Positions 1-6,541 of a stretch of 11,841 nt of DNA are shown here, in pieces. The position numbers and the translations under genes were made by a program. The DNA is from an uncultured bacterium (GTDB taxonomy: Bacteria; Bacillota; Clostridia; Christensenellales; Borkfalkiaceae). A model generated the notes under the pieces. It was given only the letters and a program-made list of their open reading frames with translations. It was not told the DNA's origin and made no database searches. Positions within the stretch are counted from its first letter, which is position 1; each line of letters opens with the position of its first letter. Where the stretch lies: assembly GCA_934871445.1 (NCBI GenBank), contig CAKXBD010000058.1, forward strand, positions 1 through 11,841, written 5' to 3'.

Positions 1-862
1 CGCCGATGACGAGAAATTTTTCAAGGGATATTCTGTGAAGAAACTTCGCATAGAATACCCGACACAATCCCATACATACGGCGAACGCCATGGGACCTGC
101 GAGGTCGCCCAAAGATTTAGAAATTCCGAGTCCCTTTTCCGCAAAAGTGGAGGCCCATTGAGAAATAGACTGTTCGGTAGCGCCCGCGCAGACCATCAAG
201 AGGCAAAGTACCCAAAAGACACCGTTTTTCGCGAGGGAACGAAATCCGGACGGCTGTTCGTCCTCGGCTTGCGGCAGGGAGTAGAGGGGGACGAAGAAAA
301 ACAACACCGCCCCGGCGGCGGGAATGATCGCCCAAAGACATGCGATCAATCTCCAATGCGCAATTCCGATCGTCGAAAAGAGCAGGGTGGAAACGAGCAC
401 GACGAATACGCTTCCCCAACAGAACACGGAATGAAGGAAACCCATGGCCGCTTCTTTTCTTTTGGTGGGGCACGCTTCGACGATGGGGGAGACGATTACT
501 TCGAGAAGTCCCGCGCCGACGGCATACAGACAGGCCGAAACGATGAGGCCCGGCATGGGAGACAGAAGCTCCGGCAGAAAAGCGAGACAGCAAAGCCCGA
601 GTGCGCACAGAGCTTCTCCGGCTATCGCACACGTCCGATAGCCGATTTTGTCCACGAATTTACTCGATAAAAGGTCAGTAATGAGCTGCGCCAAAAAACA
701 AATCGTGGTCAACAGCGTGATCTTAGAGAGGGAGGAAAAACCGAACTCCGTCTGAAAAGTTACATATAGAAGAGGTATGTAGCAGACGATGATCGCCTGA
801 GAAATATAGCCTGTGTAACAGGCGAAAATGGTGTGCTTATAATTGAGTTTTTTGGAATGCAT
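1..862 (-). CDS. MFS transporter, FucP/FHS-like, 3' end cut by window edge
   Basis: A minus-strand frame runs without a stop from 862 to base 1, giving 287 residues of an integral membrane protein; the C-terminal part is missing. Eight or so hydrophobic segments are visible. Family marks are the loop 2-3 motif D71-K-I-G-Y-R76, the segment around G118-LLE121 with S125-P-x-x-E129, and LHSVFCWG (H144, W149), which recalls the fucose-permease-like branch of the major facilitator superfamily. It probably imports or exports a small solute by proton coupling; the substrate cannot be read. Start choice is uncertain. ATG at 862 has AGGAG 17 bases upstream, which is far. An in-frame ATG at 892 adds ten residues but has no ribosome site and would lie only about 20 bases from the predicted transcript start. 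It is transcribed divergently from the sporulation cluster and is probably unrelated to it. Confidence 0.88.
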   Translation of the reverse strand, partial: MHSKKLNYKHTIFACYTGYISQAIIVCYIPLLYVTFQTEFGFSSLSKITLLTTICFLAQLITDLLSSKFVDKIGYRTCAIAGEALCALGLCCLAFLPELLSPMPGLIVSACLYAVGAGLLEVIVSPIVEACPTKRKEAAMGFLHSVFCWGSVFVVLVSTLLFSTIGIAHWRLIACLWAIIPAAGAVLFFFVPLYSLPQAEDEQPSGFRSLAKNGVFWVLCLLMVCAGATEQSISQWASTFAEKGLGISKSLGDLAGPMAFAVCMGLCRVFYAKFLHRISLEKFLVIG

Positions 863-918
863 GCCTATCGTTTGAAAATCTCCTTCCCGCATGTTTCTGG
901 CGGCAAAATGATAAAATT

Positions 919-947
919 ATTATAGCAAACCCGACCTTAAAAGGCAA
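919..947 (-). promoter_or_regulatory. Sigma-A type promoter of the MFS gene
   Basis: Reading the minus strand, TTGCCT (947-942) is followed after exactly 17 bases by a perfect TATAAT (924-919), with a TG one base upstream of the -10 (extended -10). The predicted transcript start is near 912, leaving a leader of about 50 bases to the ATG at 862. The -35 matches consensus at four of six positions. Confidence 0.7.
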
Positions 948-982
948 CTGTTTTTACTTTTTGCAGGAGCTTGAAATTAAAT

Positions 983-1013
983 TTTATCCGAAAACGCCCG
1001 TATTTCGGATAAA
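983..1013. repeat. Perfect 11-bp inverted repeat between divergent promoters
   Basis: TTTATCCGAAA (983-993) and TTTCGGATAAA (1003-1013) are exact reverse complements separated by nine bases. The repeat lies upstream of both the MFS promoter (start near 912, leftward) and the spoIIG promoter (start near 1064, rightward). Neither predicted transcript contains it, so an RNA hairpin or terminator role is unlikely and a DNA-binding site is the better reading. The binding protein is unknown. It has no clear U tract on either side. Confidence 0.6.
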
Positions 1014-1039
1014 TCGCCCAAAGTCGCGCTTTTTTTCGC

Positions 1040-1057
1040 TTCGTCAGGTTATATAAT
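1040..1057 (+). promoter_or_regulatory. Probable spoIIG promoter with Spo0A-box-like sequence
   Basis: A perfect TATAAT lies at 1052-1057, 32 bases before the spoIIGA start, with no recognisable -35 at 16-18 or 21-22 bases upstream. TTCGTCA at 1040-1046 matches the Spo0A box (TTCGACA on this strand) at six of seven positions. In Bacillus the spoIIG operon is switched on by phosphorylated Spo0A at a sigma-A promoter, so an activator-dependent promoter with a poor -35 would fit. The box is closer to the -10 than in Bacillus, which lowers confidence in the Spo0A assignment. Confidence 0.45.
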
Positions 1058-1089
1058 ATCTCCAAACTTCTCTCGGTGAGGGGACAGAG

Positions 1090-1893
1090 ATGGAAATTTA
1101 CATAGAATATGCGCTCGCAGAAAATTTTCTGTTGGACGCTATGCTTCTGTGGCTGGCCCTGAAAGCGGCAAAACAACAGATTTCTTTTAAGAGAATTGCT
1201 CTCGCCTCTGCCTTCGGCGCCGCGTTCGCAGTGATTTTTCCCCTGCTGGATACGGGAAAAATTCTCTCTTACATACTCAAATTTTCCGTCGGAGCACTCT
1301 TGACGCTCATCGCCGTAAAGGGGAAGGGAATAGGCAGGTATTTACTTACGGGCGCTCTGTTCTTCGGATTCAGCTTCGCGCTCGGCGGAGCGCTCCTCGC
1401 GGTATATTCTGTTTTTTCGATCGATTACGGTGTAACGGAAAATGGGTATCTTACGGAGAGCGTACCCGTCGGATTGGTGCTTTCGGGCAGCTTTGTGTTC
1501 GCCGTGCTTTCCGTCGCGCTCGTCAAAAGGCTCTATCGTCGTAGGGCCGTGCACAGATTCATCTATCTTTGCCGCGTGACGCTGGGGGACAGGTCGATAA
1601 AGGCGGACGGGTTTCTCGATAGCGGAAATCGCGCCAAAGTCAAGGGAATTCCCGTCTGTTTTCTCTCTCCCGATCTCGCCTTCGATTTGTTAGGTGAAAG
1701 GACGATGACGGAAGAAATGACGATCGTGACGATGGGCGGGGAAAGTACGATAAAAATTTTTTTGGCGGACAGGTTGGAGATATATTGCGGAGATAAACCG
1801 AATATAATAGATAAAGTCTATTTTGCACCGACGGGAAATATCCGCGCGCGAGAATATAAAATCATTCTCAATGCGGCGATATTGTCCGATTGA
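1090..1893 (+). CDS. spoIIGA: SpoIIGA, sigma-E processing aspartic peptidase
   Basis: SpoIIGA is the septal membrane protease that removes the pro-sequence of sigma-E in the mother cell after a signal from the forespore protein SpoIIR. The 267-residue product has the expected two-part build. About five membrane segments fill the N-terminal half (roughly residues 4-24, 33-52, 57-77, 82-107 and 124-145). A soluble domain follows, carrying the aspartic-protease motif FLDSGN with presumed catalytic D177, and a later GNIRAREYK stretch near the C-terminus. It is somewhat shorter than the Bacillus protein (about 309 residues). The start ATG is preceded by GAGGGG at a six-base gap. It is the first gene of the cluster; sigE, its substrate, begins 102 bases downstream, a wider gap than in many relatives. 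The assignment rests on the motif, topology and the neighbouring sigE and sigG. Confidence 0.94.
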   Translation: MEIYIEYALAENFLLDAMLLWLALKAAKQQISFKRIALASAFGAAFAVIFPLLDTGKILSYILKFSVGALLTLIAVKGKGIGRYLLTGALFFGFSFALGGALLAVYSVFSIDYGVTENGYLTESVPVGLVLSGSFVFAVLSVALVKRLYRRRAVHRFIYLCRVTLGDRSIKADGFLDSGNRAKVKGIPVCFLSPDLAFDLLGERTMTEEMTIVTMGGESTIKIFLADRLEIYCGDKPNIIDKVYFAPTGNIRAREYKIILNAAILSD

Positions 1894-1995
1894 CGGAAGG
1901 CGGGCGGGGTTATAGAGAAGCAGCAATTCGGGGCCGATTTGACAGGAAATTATTGTTGTGTAACCGAGGTCACGAGAGGAGGTTGAGGTAACATC

Positions 1996-2703
1996 ATGAA
2001 AATCAAGGAAATACTAAAATGTTTTTTACGACAGTTCGATGCGGAAAATACGGTGGATTACATCTGCGGGACGGAAGCTCTGCCGCTCCCTCTTTCTCCC
2101 GAGCAGGAAAGCGAGATGCTGGGAAAATTGGAGCAGGGCGAGGAAACGGATAAAGTAAAAGCCGAACTCATCCAGCACAATCTTCGCTTGGTGGTATACA
2201 TAGCCCGAAAGTTCGATAATACGGGCGTGGATCCGGACGATCTCGTTTCGGTGGGGACGATCGGACTGATTAAGGCGATCAATTCCTTCAAGCCGGATAA
2301 AAACATCAAGCTGGCAACCTATGCTTCGAGGTGTATCGAGAATGAAATTCTCATGTATTTGCGGCGTACTGTTCGGTTAAAGAGCGAGGTTTCGTTTGAC
2401 GAACCTCTGAACACCGATTTTGAAGGCAACGAGCTTTTGTTGTCGGATATTCTCGGCACGTCTGCGGACAGCGTTTACGGGGACATCGAATCGAGTGCGG
2501 AAAAGGAATTGTTGAAGGATGCTTTGAAAAAGCTGTCCGAACGGGAGCGGAAAATCATGTTTCTGCGCTTCGGACTGAACGGCGGCGAAGAGATGACGCA
2601 AAAGGACGTGGCGGATTTGCTGGGAATTTCACAAAGCTATATTTCGAGGCTGGAAAAGAAGATTATTCAACGTCTCAGGAAAGAAATTTCAAAAATGGTA
2701 TAA
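1996..2703 (+). CDS. sigE: RNA polymerase sigma-E, mother-cell sporulation factor (pro-form)
   Basis: Sigma-E directs early mother-cell transcription after asymmetric division. The 235-residue product has the near-invariant region 2 of this family: NLRLVVYIARKF, SVGTIGLIKAI, KLATYASRCIENEILMYLRR, then SEVSFDEPLN and GNELLLSDILGT. Region 4 shows LSERERKIMFLRFGL and the helix-turn-helix QKDVADLLGISQSYISRLEK, ending KEISKMV. Residues 1 to about 21 form a basic, hydrophobic pro-sequence that SpoIIGA would remove just before YICGTEALP; by recalled alignment with Bacillus subtilis it is about six residues shorter. Start support: AGGAGGT at 1977-1983 and a second GAGGT at 1985-1989, the latter six bases before the ATG. 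It probably shares the spoIIG transcript with the upstream protease gene. Confidence 0.97.
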   Translation: MKIKEILKCFLRQFDAENTVDYICGTEALPLPLSPEQESEMLGKLEQGEETDKVKAELIQHNLRLVVYIARKFDNTGVDPDDLVSVGTIGLIKAINSFKPDKNIKLATYASRCIENEILMYLRRTVRLKSEVSFDEPLNTDFEGNELLLSDILGTSADSVYGDIESSAEKELLKDALKKLSERERKIMFLRFGLNGGEEMTQKDVADLLGISQSYISRLEKKIIQRLRKEISKMV

Positions 2704-2757
2704 ATGTTTTCATAAAAACGGAAAAGAATCGATAAAAAGGGAAAAAACGGCACATAC

Positions 2758-2787
2758 TGGTTAAAAGTTCCTCTCAGAGCCATTGTA
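2758..2787 (+). promoter_or_regulatory. Weak candidate forespore (sigma-F/sigma-G) promoter before sigG
   Basis: CATTGTA at 2781-2787 fits the sigma-G -10 pattern CATnnTA. TGGTTA at 2758-2763, 17 bases upstream, matches a recalled sigma-G -35 (TGAATA) at only four of six positions. In Bacillus sigG is transcribed from its own forespore promoter, so one is expected in this 105-base gap. The predicted start would lie almost on the ribosome site, which weakens the case. Confidence 0.25.
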
Positions 2788-2808
2788 CATAAGAAGGAGG
2801 AAACGAGC

Positions 2809-3579
2809 ATGATGCAGAAAGTGGAAATATGCGGCGTGGATACGTCCGGGCTGCCCCTTTTGACCGCGAAGGAAAATGAAGATCTGATGAAGAAACTCAA
2901 AGCGGGTGATAAGTCCGCGCGAGAAAAATTCATCGTCGGAAACATGCGGTTGGTCTTGTCGCTGGTAAAGCGCTTTTGGGCGAAAAACGCCAATGCGGAC
3001 GATGTGTTTCAGGCGGGGTGCGTGGGGCTGATTAAAGCAATAGACAATTTCGATTTGAGCGTTGGAGTCAAATTTTCCACTTATGCGGTTCCCATGATTA
3101 TCGGGGAGATAAAACGCTATCTCCGCGACGGAAATTCCCTGCGCGTGTCCAGAAGTATCCGAGACACCGCCTATCGCGTCCTGAAAGTTAGGGAATCCAT
3201 AGAGGAACGGGACGAAGAGGCGACGCTCGAAAAAATCGCCTCGGAAATGCAGGTGGCGGTCAGCGAAGTCGTATACGCCCTCGACGCCATATCCGACCCC
3301 GTTTCCCTGTATGATCCCGTATATAATAAGGCGGGGGATACGCTGCTTCTGATGGATCAGCTCTGCGACGAGAAGAATAACGACGAGGTTTGGACGGAGC
3401 GCGTCGCACTGAACGAAGCTATGGAACGCCTCGGCGAGCGGGAAAAGAGGATTCTTTTTCTCCGCTATTACGAAGGTAAGACTCAGACGGAAATTTCCGA
3501 AGAGGTGGGCATTTCTCAGGCTCAGGTTTCAAGATTGGAAAAAAACGCTCTCAATAACATCCGTTTGAACATCTCTTGA
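2809..3579 (+). CDS. sigG: RNA polymerase sigma-G, late forespore sporulation factor
   Basis: Sigma-G drives late forespore genes such as those for small acid-soluble proteins and germination receptors. The N-terminal signature VEICGVDTS (residues 5-13) is diagnostic for this factor. Region 2 follows: GNMRLVLSLVKRF, FQAGCVGLIKAIDNFDLS, VKFSTYAVPMIIGEIKRYLR. Next come region 3 (SLRVSRSIRDTAYRVLKVRE), DAISDPVSLYDPVYN, and region 4 with GKTQTEISEEVGISQAQVSR (residues 222-241). Length, 256 residues, is about normal. AAGGAGG at 2794-2800, eight bases before the ATG, fixes the start; a second ATG immediately follows. At the residue aligned with Asn45 of Bacillus sigma-G this protein has Val43. It is the last gene of the sporulation cluster, with a terminator 65 bases after its stop. 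Confidence 0.97.
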   Translation: MMQKVEICGVDTSGLPLLTAKENEDLMKKLKAGDKSAREKFIVGNMRLVLSLVKRFWAKNANADDVFQAGCVGLIKAIDNFDLSVGVKFSTYAVPMIIGEIKRYLRDGNSLRVSRSIRDTAYRVLKVRESIEERDEEATLEKIASEMQVAVSEVVYALDAISDPVSLYDPVYNKAGDTLLLMDQLCDEKNNDEVWTERVALNEAMERLGEREKRILFLRYYEGKTQTEISEEVGISQAQVSRLEKNALNNIRLNIS

Positions 3580-3643
3580 AATATTTGATGAAATCTCTTT
3601 TGACGGAAACGCAACGCAGTTTTTGAACGATGATCATTTTTTC

Positions 3644-3673
3644 ATGCCGAGGCCTGTGCTTCGGCATTTTTTT
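3644..3673 (+). terminator. Rho-independent terminator after sigG
   Basis: ATGCCGA (3644-3650) pairs exactly with TCGGCAT (3661-3667) around a ten-base loop, followed at once by a run of seven T (3667-3673). It separates the sporulation cluster from the tldD transcription unit. Confidence 0.8.
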
Positions 3674-3698
3674 CGGGAAAAAGGAGTAATCGATTTAC

Positions 3699-3727
3699 TT
3701 GATTTTCAGGCGGGTATATATTATAAT
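3699..3727 (+). promoter_or_regulatory. Sigma-A promoter of the tldD-tldE unit
   Basis: TTGATT (3699-3704) and TATAAT (3722-3727) are separated by 17 bases, in an AT-rich stretch just after the sigG terminator. The predicted start is near 3734, giving a leader of about 80 bases before the tldD ATG at 3813. The form suggests vegetative expression independent of sporulation sigma factors. Confidence 0.75.
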
Positions 3728-3748
3728 ATAACATAATCATTTTATGAA

Positions 3749-3780
3749 AACGGCCCGTAAAAGTTTCCCGCGGGGCCGTT
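3749..3780 (+). promoter_or_regulatory. GC-rich hairpin in the tldD leader
   Basis: AACGGCCC (3749-3756) is the exact reverse complement of GGGCCGTT (3773-3780), with a 16-base loop. It lies between the predicted transcript start (about 3734) and the ribosome site (3801), so it should form in the mRNA. There is no T run after it, so it is not a simple terminator. It does not resemble any riboswitch I know and could protect the 5' end or control translation. Confidence 0.5.
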
Positions 3781-3800
3781 GCAAAGGAATATTCAAAATA

Positions 3801-3806
3801 AGGAGG
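3801..3806 (+). promoter_or_regulatory. Ribosome binding site that decides the tldD start
   Basis: AGGAGG sits six bases before ATG 3813. The frame is open further upstream to an ATG at 3744, but that start has no ribosome site, would read through the leader hairpin, and adds a basic 23-residue tail (KTARKSFPRGRCKGIFKIRR) unlike TldD proteins. Confidence 0.8.
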
Positions 3807-3812
3807 CGGACG

Positions 3813-5150
3813 ATGTATCGTTTTCGGAAAGGCTATTACGCCGATGTGCGGACAGAGCGCAGATGTACTTCTGCGGTAATCTACAAAAACGGCGTTTTGG
3901 CGGAAAATAAGGAGCGAGTGACGGACGGAGCGTTTATCCGCGTATTTGACGGAAAAATGTGGTATTATGCTTCGACGGAGACTCTCTCGAACGTACAGAA
4001 AGAACTCGACGGGCTTTATGAATTGGCGGAATATTGTGCGGACATTGAAGAAAATCCCGTTGTAAAGAGATTTGAAATTAATCGGGCAAAGACTTTTTTA
4101 TTTAAGGACTGTTCGACAGAATCCGTCGCTCGGGACAAAAAGCAAAAGCTGTTGAAGGATCTGTTTCCTCTCGTAAAGAAATATCCCGAGATCAAGCTGG
4201 CGACTCTGTTGTATACAGACAGGCACAGCGATTTTACGTTTCAATCGAGCAAGGGGGCGGATCTCGCCTACGATTATCAGACCTGCGGCGTCGCGACGTC
4301 CTTTTATGCCGCGGAGGGAGAAAAGAATTTTTCCTTTAATTATCAGCAGGGAAAGACAAAATTTTCCGATTTGAAAGGTATTTCGGAAGGCGTTTTAGCG
4401 AGTATCGAAGAGGGGCTCAACTTTCTGAAAGAGGCGGCGGACGTCGAGCCGGGCGATTATCCCGTCATTCTCTCTCCGGAAGCGGCGGGCGTGTTTGCGC
4501 ATGAGTCCTTCGGTCATAAGAGCGAGGCGGATTTTATGCTCGGCGACGAGACGATGAAGCGAGAATGGCAGATCGGCAAGAAAGTCGGGAGCGACTGTCT
4601 TTCCATTCTCGAATCGGGCGCTTTTGCGGGCTGCGGCTATGTACCTTACGACGACGAAGGAACGAAGGCGGGAAAGACATATCTCATCAAAAAAGGCGTT
4701 CTTTCGGGGCGTCTGCACAGCGCGGAGACGGCTGCGGAGCTCGGTGAAGCCGTGACGGGCAATGCCCGCGCCGTAGGGATAGAATTCGAGCCTATCGTCC
4801 GCATGACGACGACCGTGATAGAGGGCGGCGACAAGACGTTTGAAGAGCTCGTGAAAAACGTAAAGCATGGTTATTTCATAAAGACGATCAAGCACGGAAG
4901 CGGTATGAGTACATTTACGATAGCGCCGAATATCAGCTATGAAATCAAGGACGGAAAGATCGGTCGGCCCGTCAAAATCTCCGTGATTTCGGGCGACGTG
5001 TTTGAGACCTTGGGGCTTATAGACGGCGTTTCCAAGGACGAGGAAATTTTGTGCTTTATTACGGGCGGATGCGGGAAAATGGAACAGTTCCCGCTTCCCG
5101 TGGGCTTTGGCGCGCCGTATGTATCCGTATCGAAAATGAAGGTACAATGA
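3813..5150 (+). CDS. tldD: TldD-family zinc metalloprotease subunit
   Basis: TldD is the catalytic subunit of a cytoplasmic heterodimeric zinc protease that, in Escherichia coli, trims microcin B17 and degrades the CcdA antitoxin; the complex accepts unfolded peptides. The 445-residue product has the family's HExxxH zinc motif as H230-E231-S-F-G-H235 inside GVFAHESFGHKSEADF. It also has the C-terminal GGCGK with C420, the third zinc ligand in known TldD structures, and the closing PLPVGFGAPYVSVSKM. Both parts needed for activity are therefore present. The start is set by AGGAGG at 3801. The gene is followed by its partner: the stop at 5148-5150 overlaps the ribosome site of the downstream gene, so translation is probably coupled. 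The substrate is unknown; no nearby peptide precursor is evident. Confidence 0.92.
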   Translation: MYRFRKGYYADVRTERRCTSAVIYKNGVLAENKERVTDGAFIRVFDGKMWYYASTETLSNVQKELDGLYELAEYCADIEENPVVKRFEINRAKTFLFKDCSTESVARDKKQKLLKDLFPLVKKYPEIKLATLLYTDRHSDFTFQSSKGADLAYDYQTCGVATSFYAAEGEKNFSFNYQQGKTKFSDLKGISEGVLASIEEGLNFLKEAADVEPGDYPVILSPEAAGVFAHESFGHKSEADFMLGDETMKREWQIGKKVGSDCLSILESGAFAGCGYVPYDDEGTKAGKTYLIKKGVLSGRLHSAETAAELGEAVTGNARAVGIEFEPIVRMTTTVIEGGDKTFEELVKNVKHGYFIKTIKHGSGMSTFTIAPNISYEIKDGKIGRPVKISVISGDVFETLGLIDGVSKDEEILCFITGGCGKMEQFPLPVGFGAPYVSVSKMKVQ

Positions 5151-5155
5151 GGAGG
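5149..5155 (+). promoter_or_regulatory. Ribosome binding site of tldE overlapping the tldD stop
   Basis: GAGGAGG begins within the tldD stop TGA (5148-5150) and lies nine bases before ATG 5165. An in-frame ATG at 5147 overlaps the tldD stop but has no ribosome site; the open frame reaching back to 5051 lies within tldD. The arrangement points to translational coupling. Confidence 0.75.
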
Positions 5156-5164
5156 GACGGATCC

Positions 5165-6397
5165 ATGAAAAGAGAAAAATTGACGGTAAAGACGCGGACG
5201 ACGACAGTCGCTCTCGCGGCGAGCGAAATCAAATCCGTGCGGTTCGTCAGCACAAAGAAGCAGGGGTACCGCGTCATAGAGGACGGCAAAATAGGCATTT
5301 ACGGCACTGCCGGCGAATACGACGAGGAAAAGGCGTGGAAAAAGGCGGAAGAAAACCTCAAAAATCAAATTCCCTATGCGGTGGAATTTTCCGAAAAACG
5401 AAAGGAAAGCGTGGATGCGTCCAAAAAACTTTTGAGCGACAAAGAGTTCGTGGAGCGCGTGAAACTACTCTTGCAAAGCCTGAAAGAAAAGTGTCCGCAA
5501 TTTTTGTATAGCAATAATATTCTGAAAGTGGAGACAGAGAACCGACTCGTCAATGATTCGGGACTCGATCTTTCCTATAAGACAAATTTTTATCAGATTT
5601 CTATACTTATGAAGGAAAAGTCGTCGGCAAATATCATCGATTCCGGGTATTCCTATTCGGGACAGGCGTTTAACGTCGAAAAAATAGTCGCGGATATCGA
5701 GGAGCATACCCGTGCATATTTCACGCCCGTCGATATTAAAGAAGGTGAATATCCCGTCCTGACCTCCATATACGATTTGGGCTTCAATAAACTGTATTCG
5801 GATATCCGCGCCGATTCCTGTGCGAACGGGACAGGATTGTTTGCGGGGAAAACAGGGAGGCAGGTATTTGACGAACGAGTTACGATTTACGAAGATAGAA
5901 ACCCCGAAAGCTGTTTTTCGGAACCGTTTTTCGACGACGAGGGCGTTGTCAATAAAGAGTATCGGAATATTATTTTCGATCGGGGCGTTTTCCGTTCGCC
6001 CTTGGCCTCCAAGACGGACGCGAAAAAGTATGATATTCCCGTTACGGGAAGCGCCGTTTCGTCCTATGACGGTGTTCCGCAGACGGGAATTTCGGGCGTG
6101 CGTGTCAAGGGTTCGGGAAAGACGATAAAGGAGCTTACGAAGGGAGAGGATTGCGTCTATATCGTGATGTGCAGCGGCGGAGATACGACGCCCGACGGAA
6201 ATTTTGCAACGCCCGTTCAGGTGGCGTTTCTCTGTCGGGACGGAAAGTTTGTCGGACGGCTGCCGGAAATCGGAGTTTCGGGAAATCTGTTCGATATTTA
6301 CGGGAAGAATTTTATCGGTCAGGCGGAAGATTCTTTCTCGCATACGGACTGCTCCGATTATAAACCTTTAATCGTCAGAATGAAAGTGACGAAATAA
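5165..6397 (+). CDS. tldE: TldE/PmbA-family partner subunit of the TldD protease
   Basis: This 410-residue protein belongs to the TldE/PmbA branch, the partner of TldD that shapes the substrate channel but binds no zinc. As expected it lacks an HExxxH motif: the matching region reads YPVLTSIYDLGFNKLYSDIR. The family-like C-terminal block TPDGNFATPVQVAFLCRDGK, then RLPEIGVSGNLFDIYG, is clear. Start 5165 follows a strong ribosome site overlapping the tldD stop, so the two subunits should be made together in one transcript. It is shorter than the E. coli protein (about 450 residues). Divergence from PmbA is considerable, so the name rests on the C-terminal block and on pairing with tldD. A very stable terminator follows about 110 bases after the stop. 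Confidence 0.88.
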   Translation: MKREKLTVKTRTTTVALAASEIKSVRFVSTKKQGYRVIEDGKIGIYGTAGEYDEEKAWKKAEENLKNQIPYAVEFSEKRKESVDASKKLLSDKEFVERVKLLLQSLKEKCPQFLYSNNILKVETENRLVNDSGLDLSYKTNFYQISILMKEKSSANIIDSGYSYSGQAFNVEKIVADIEEHTRAYFTPVDIKEGEYPVLTSIYDLGFNKLYSDIRADSCANGTGLFAGKTGRQVFDERVTIYEDRNPESCFSEPFFDDEGVVNKEYRNIIFDRGVFRSPLASKTDAKKYDIPVTGSAVSSYDGVPQTGISGVRVKGSGKTIKELTKGEDCVYIVMCSGGDTTPDGNFATPVQVAFLCRDGKFVGRLPEIGVSGNLFDIYGKNFIGQAEDSFSHTDCSDYKPLIVRMKVTK

Positions 6398-6429
6398 ATA
6401 AAAAGAAAAATAAAAAAGGCGTGGCAAAA

Positions 6430-6483
6430 AGCGCAGTTCCCATAGAGAATAAAATCAAAAAAAATTTTAATAGGAATTGCACT
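6430..6483 (+). repeat. Imperfect inverted repeat after tldE
   Basis: The 12 bases ending in GCAGTTCC (6433-6440) pair with the 12 beginning with GGAATTGC (6473-6480), with one G-T pair and one mismatch, around a 32-base A-rich loop. It lies between the tldE stop and the terminator, so it would form in the 3' untranslated RNA. Function is unknown; it may be chance or an mRNA-end structure. Confidence 0.3.
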
Positions 6484-6504
6484 TTCAAGCGAACAAAAAA
6501 ATAC

Positions 6505-6541
6505 AAACAGGTCGAGTTTTCAAAACTCGACCTGTTTTTTT
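6505..6541. terminator. Long perfect-palindrome terminator after tldE, possibly bidirectional
   Basis: AAACAGGTCGAGTTTT (6505-6520) and AAAACTCGACCTGTTT (6522-6537) are exact reverse complements around a single C. The T run 6535-6541 serves the plus strand, and an A run upstream (6494-6501 region) would serve minus-strand transcripts too. It ends the tldD-tldE unit. Confidence 0.85.

Noticed and set aside
35..670. Long plus-strand open frame opposite the MFS gene
   Set aside because: Highly charged, low-complexity translation with no family features and no ribosome site; the minus strand encodes a clear membrane transporter over the same bases.
983..1013. The inverted repeat near spoIIGA as a terminator
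   Set aside because: No converging gene ends there, neither predicted transcript includes it, and no solid T run follows on either strand.
3744..3812. N-terminal extension of TldD from the upstream ATG
   Set aside because: No ribosome site at 3744, the segment is the leader hairpin, and the strong AGGAGG before 3813 gives a normal TldD N-terminus.
4395..5147. Minus-strand open frame of about 250 codons opposite tldD
   Set aside because: It is an antisense shadow: tldD on the plus strand has intact zinc motifs, and the antisense translation shows no recognisable domain or start signals.
5465..6343. Minus-strand open frame of about 290 codons opposite tldE
   Set aside because: Antisense to a conserved protein, no ribosome site, arginine-rich translation without family marks.
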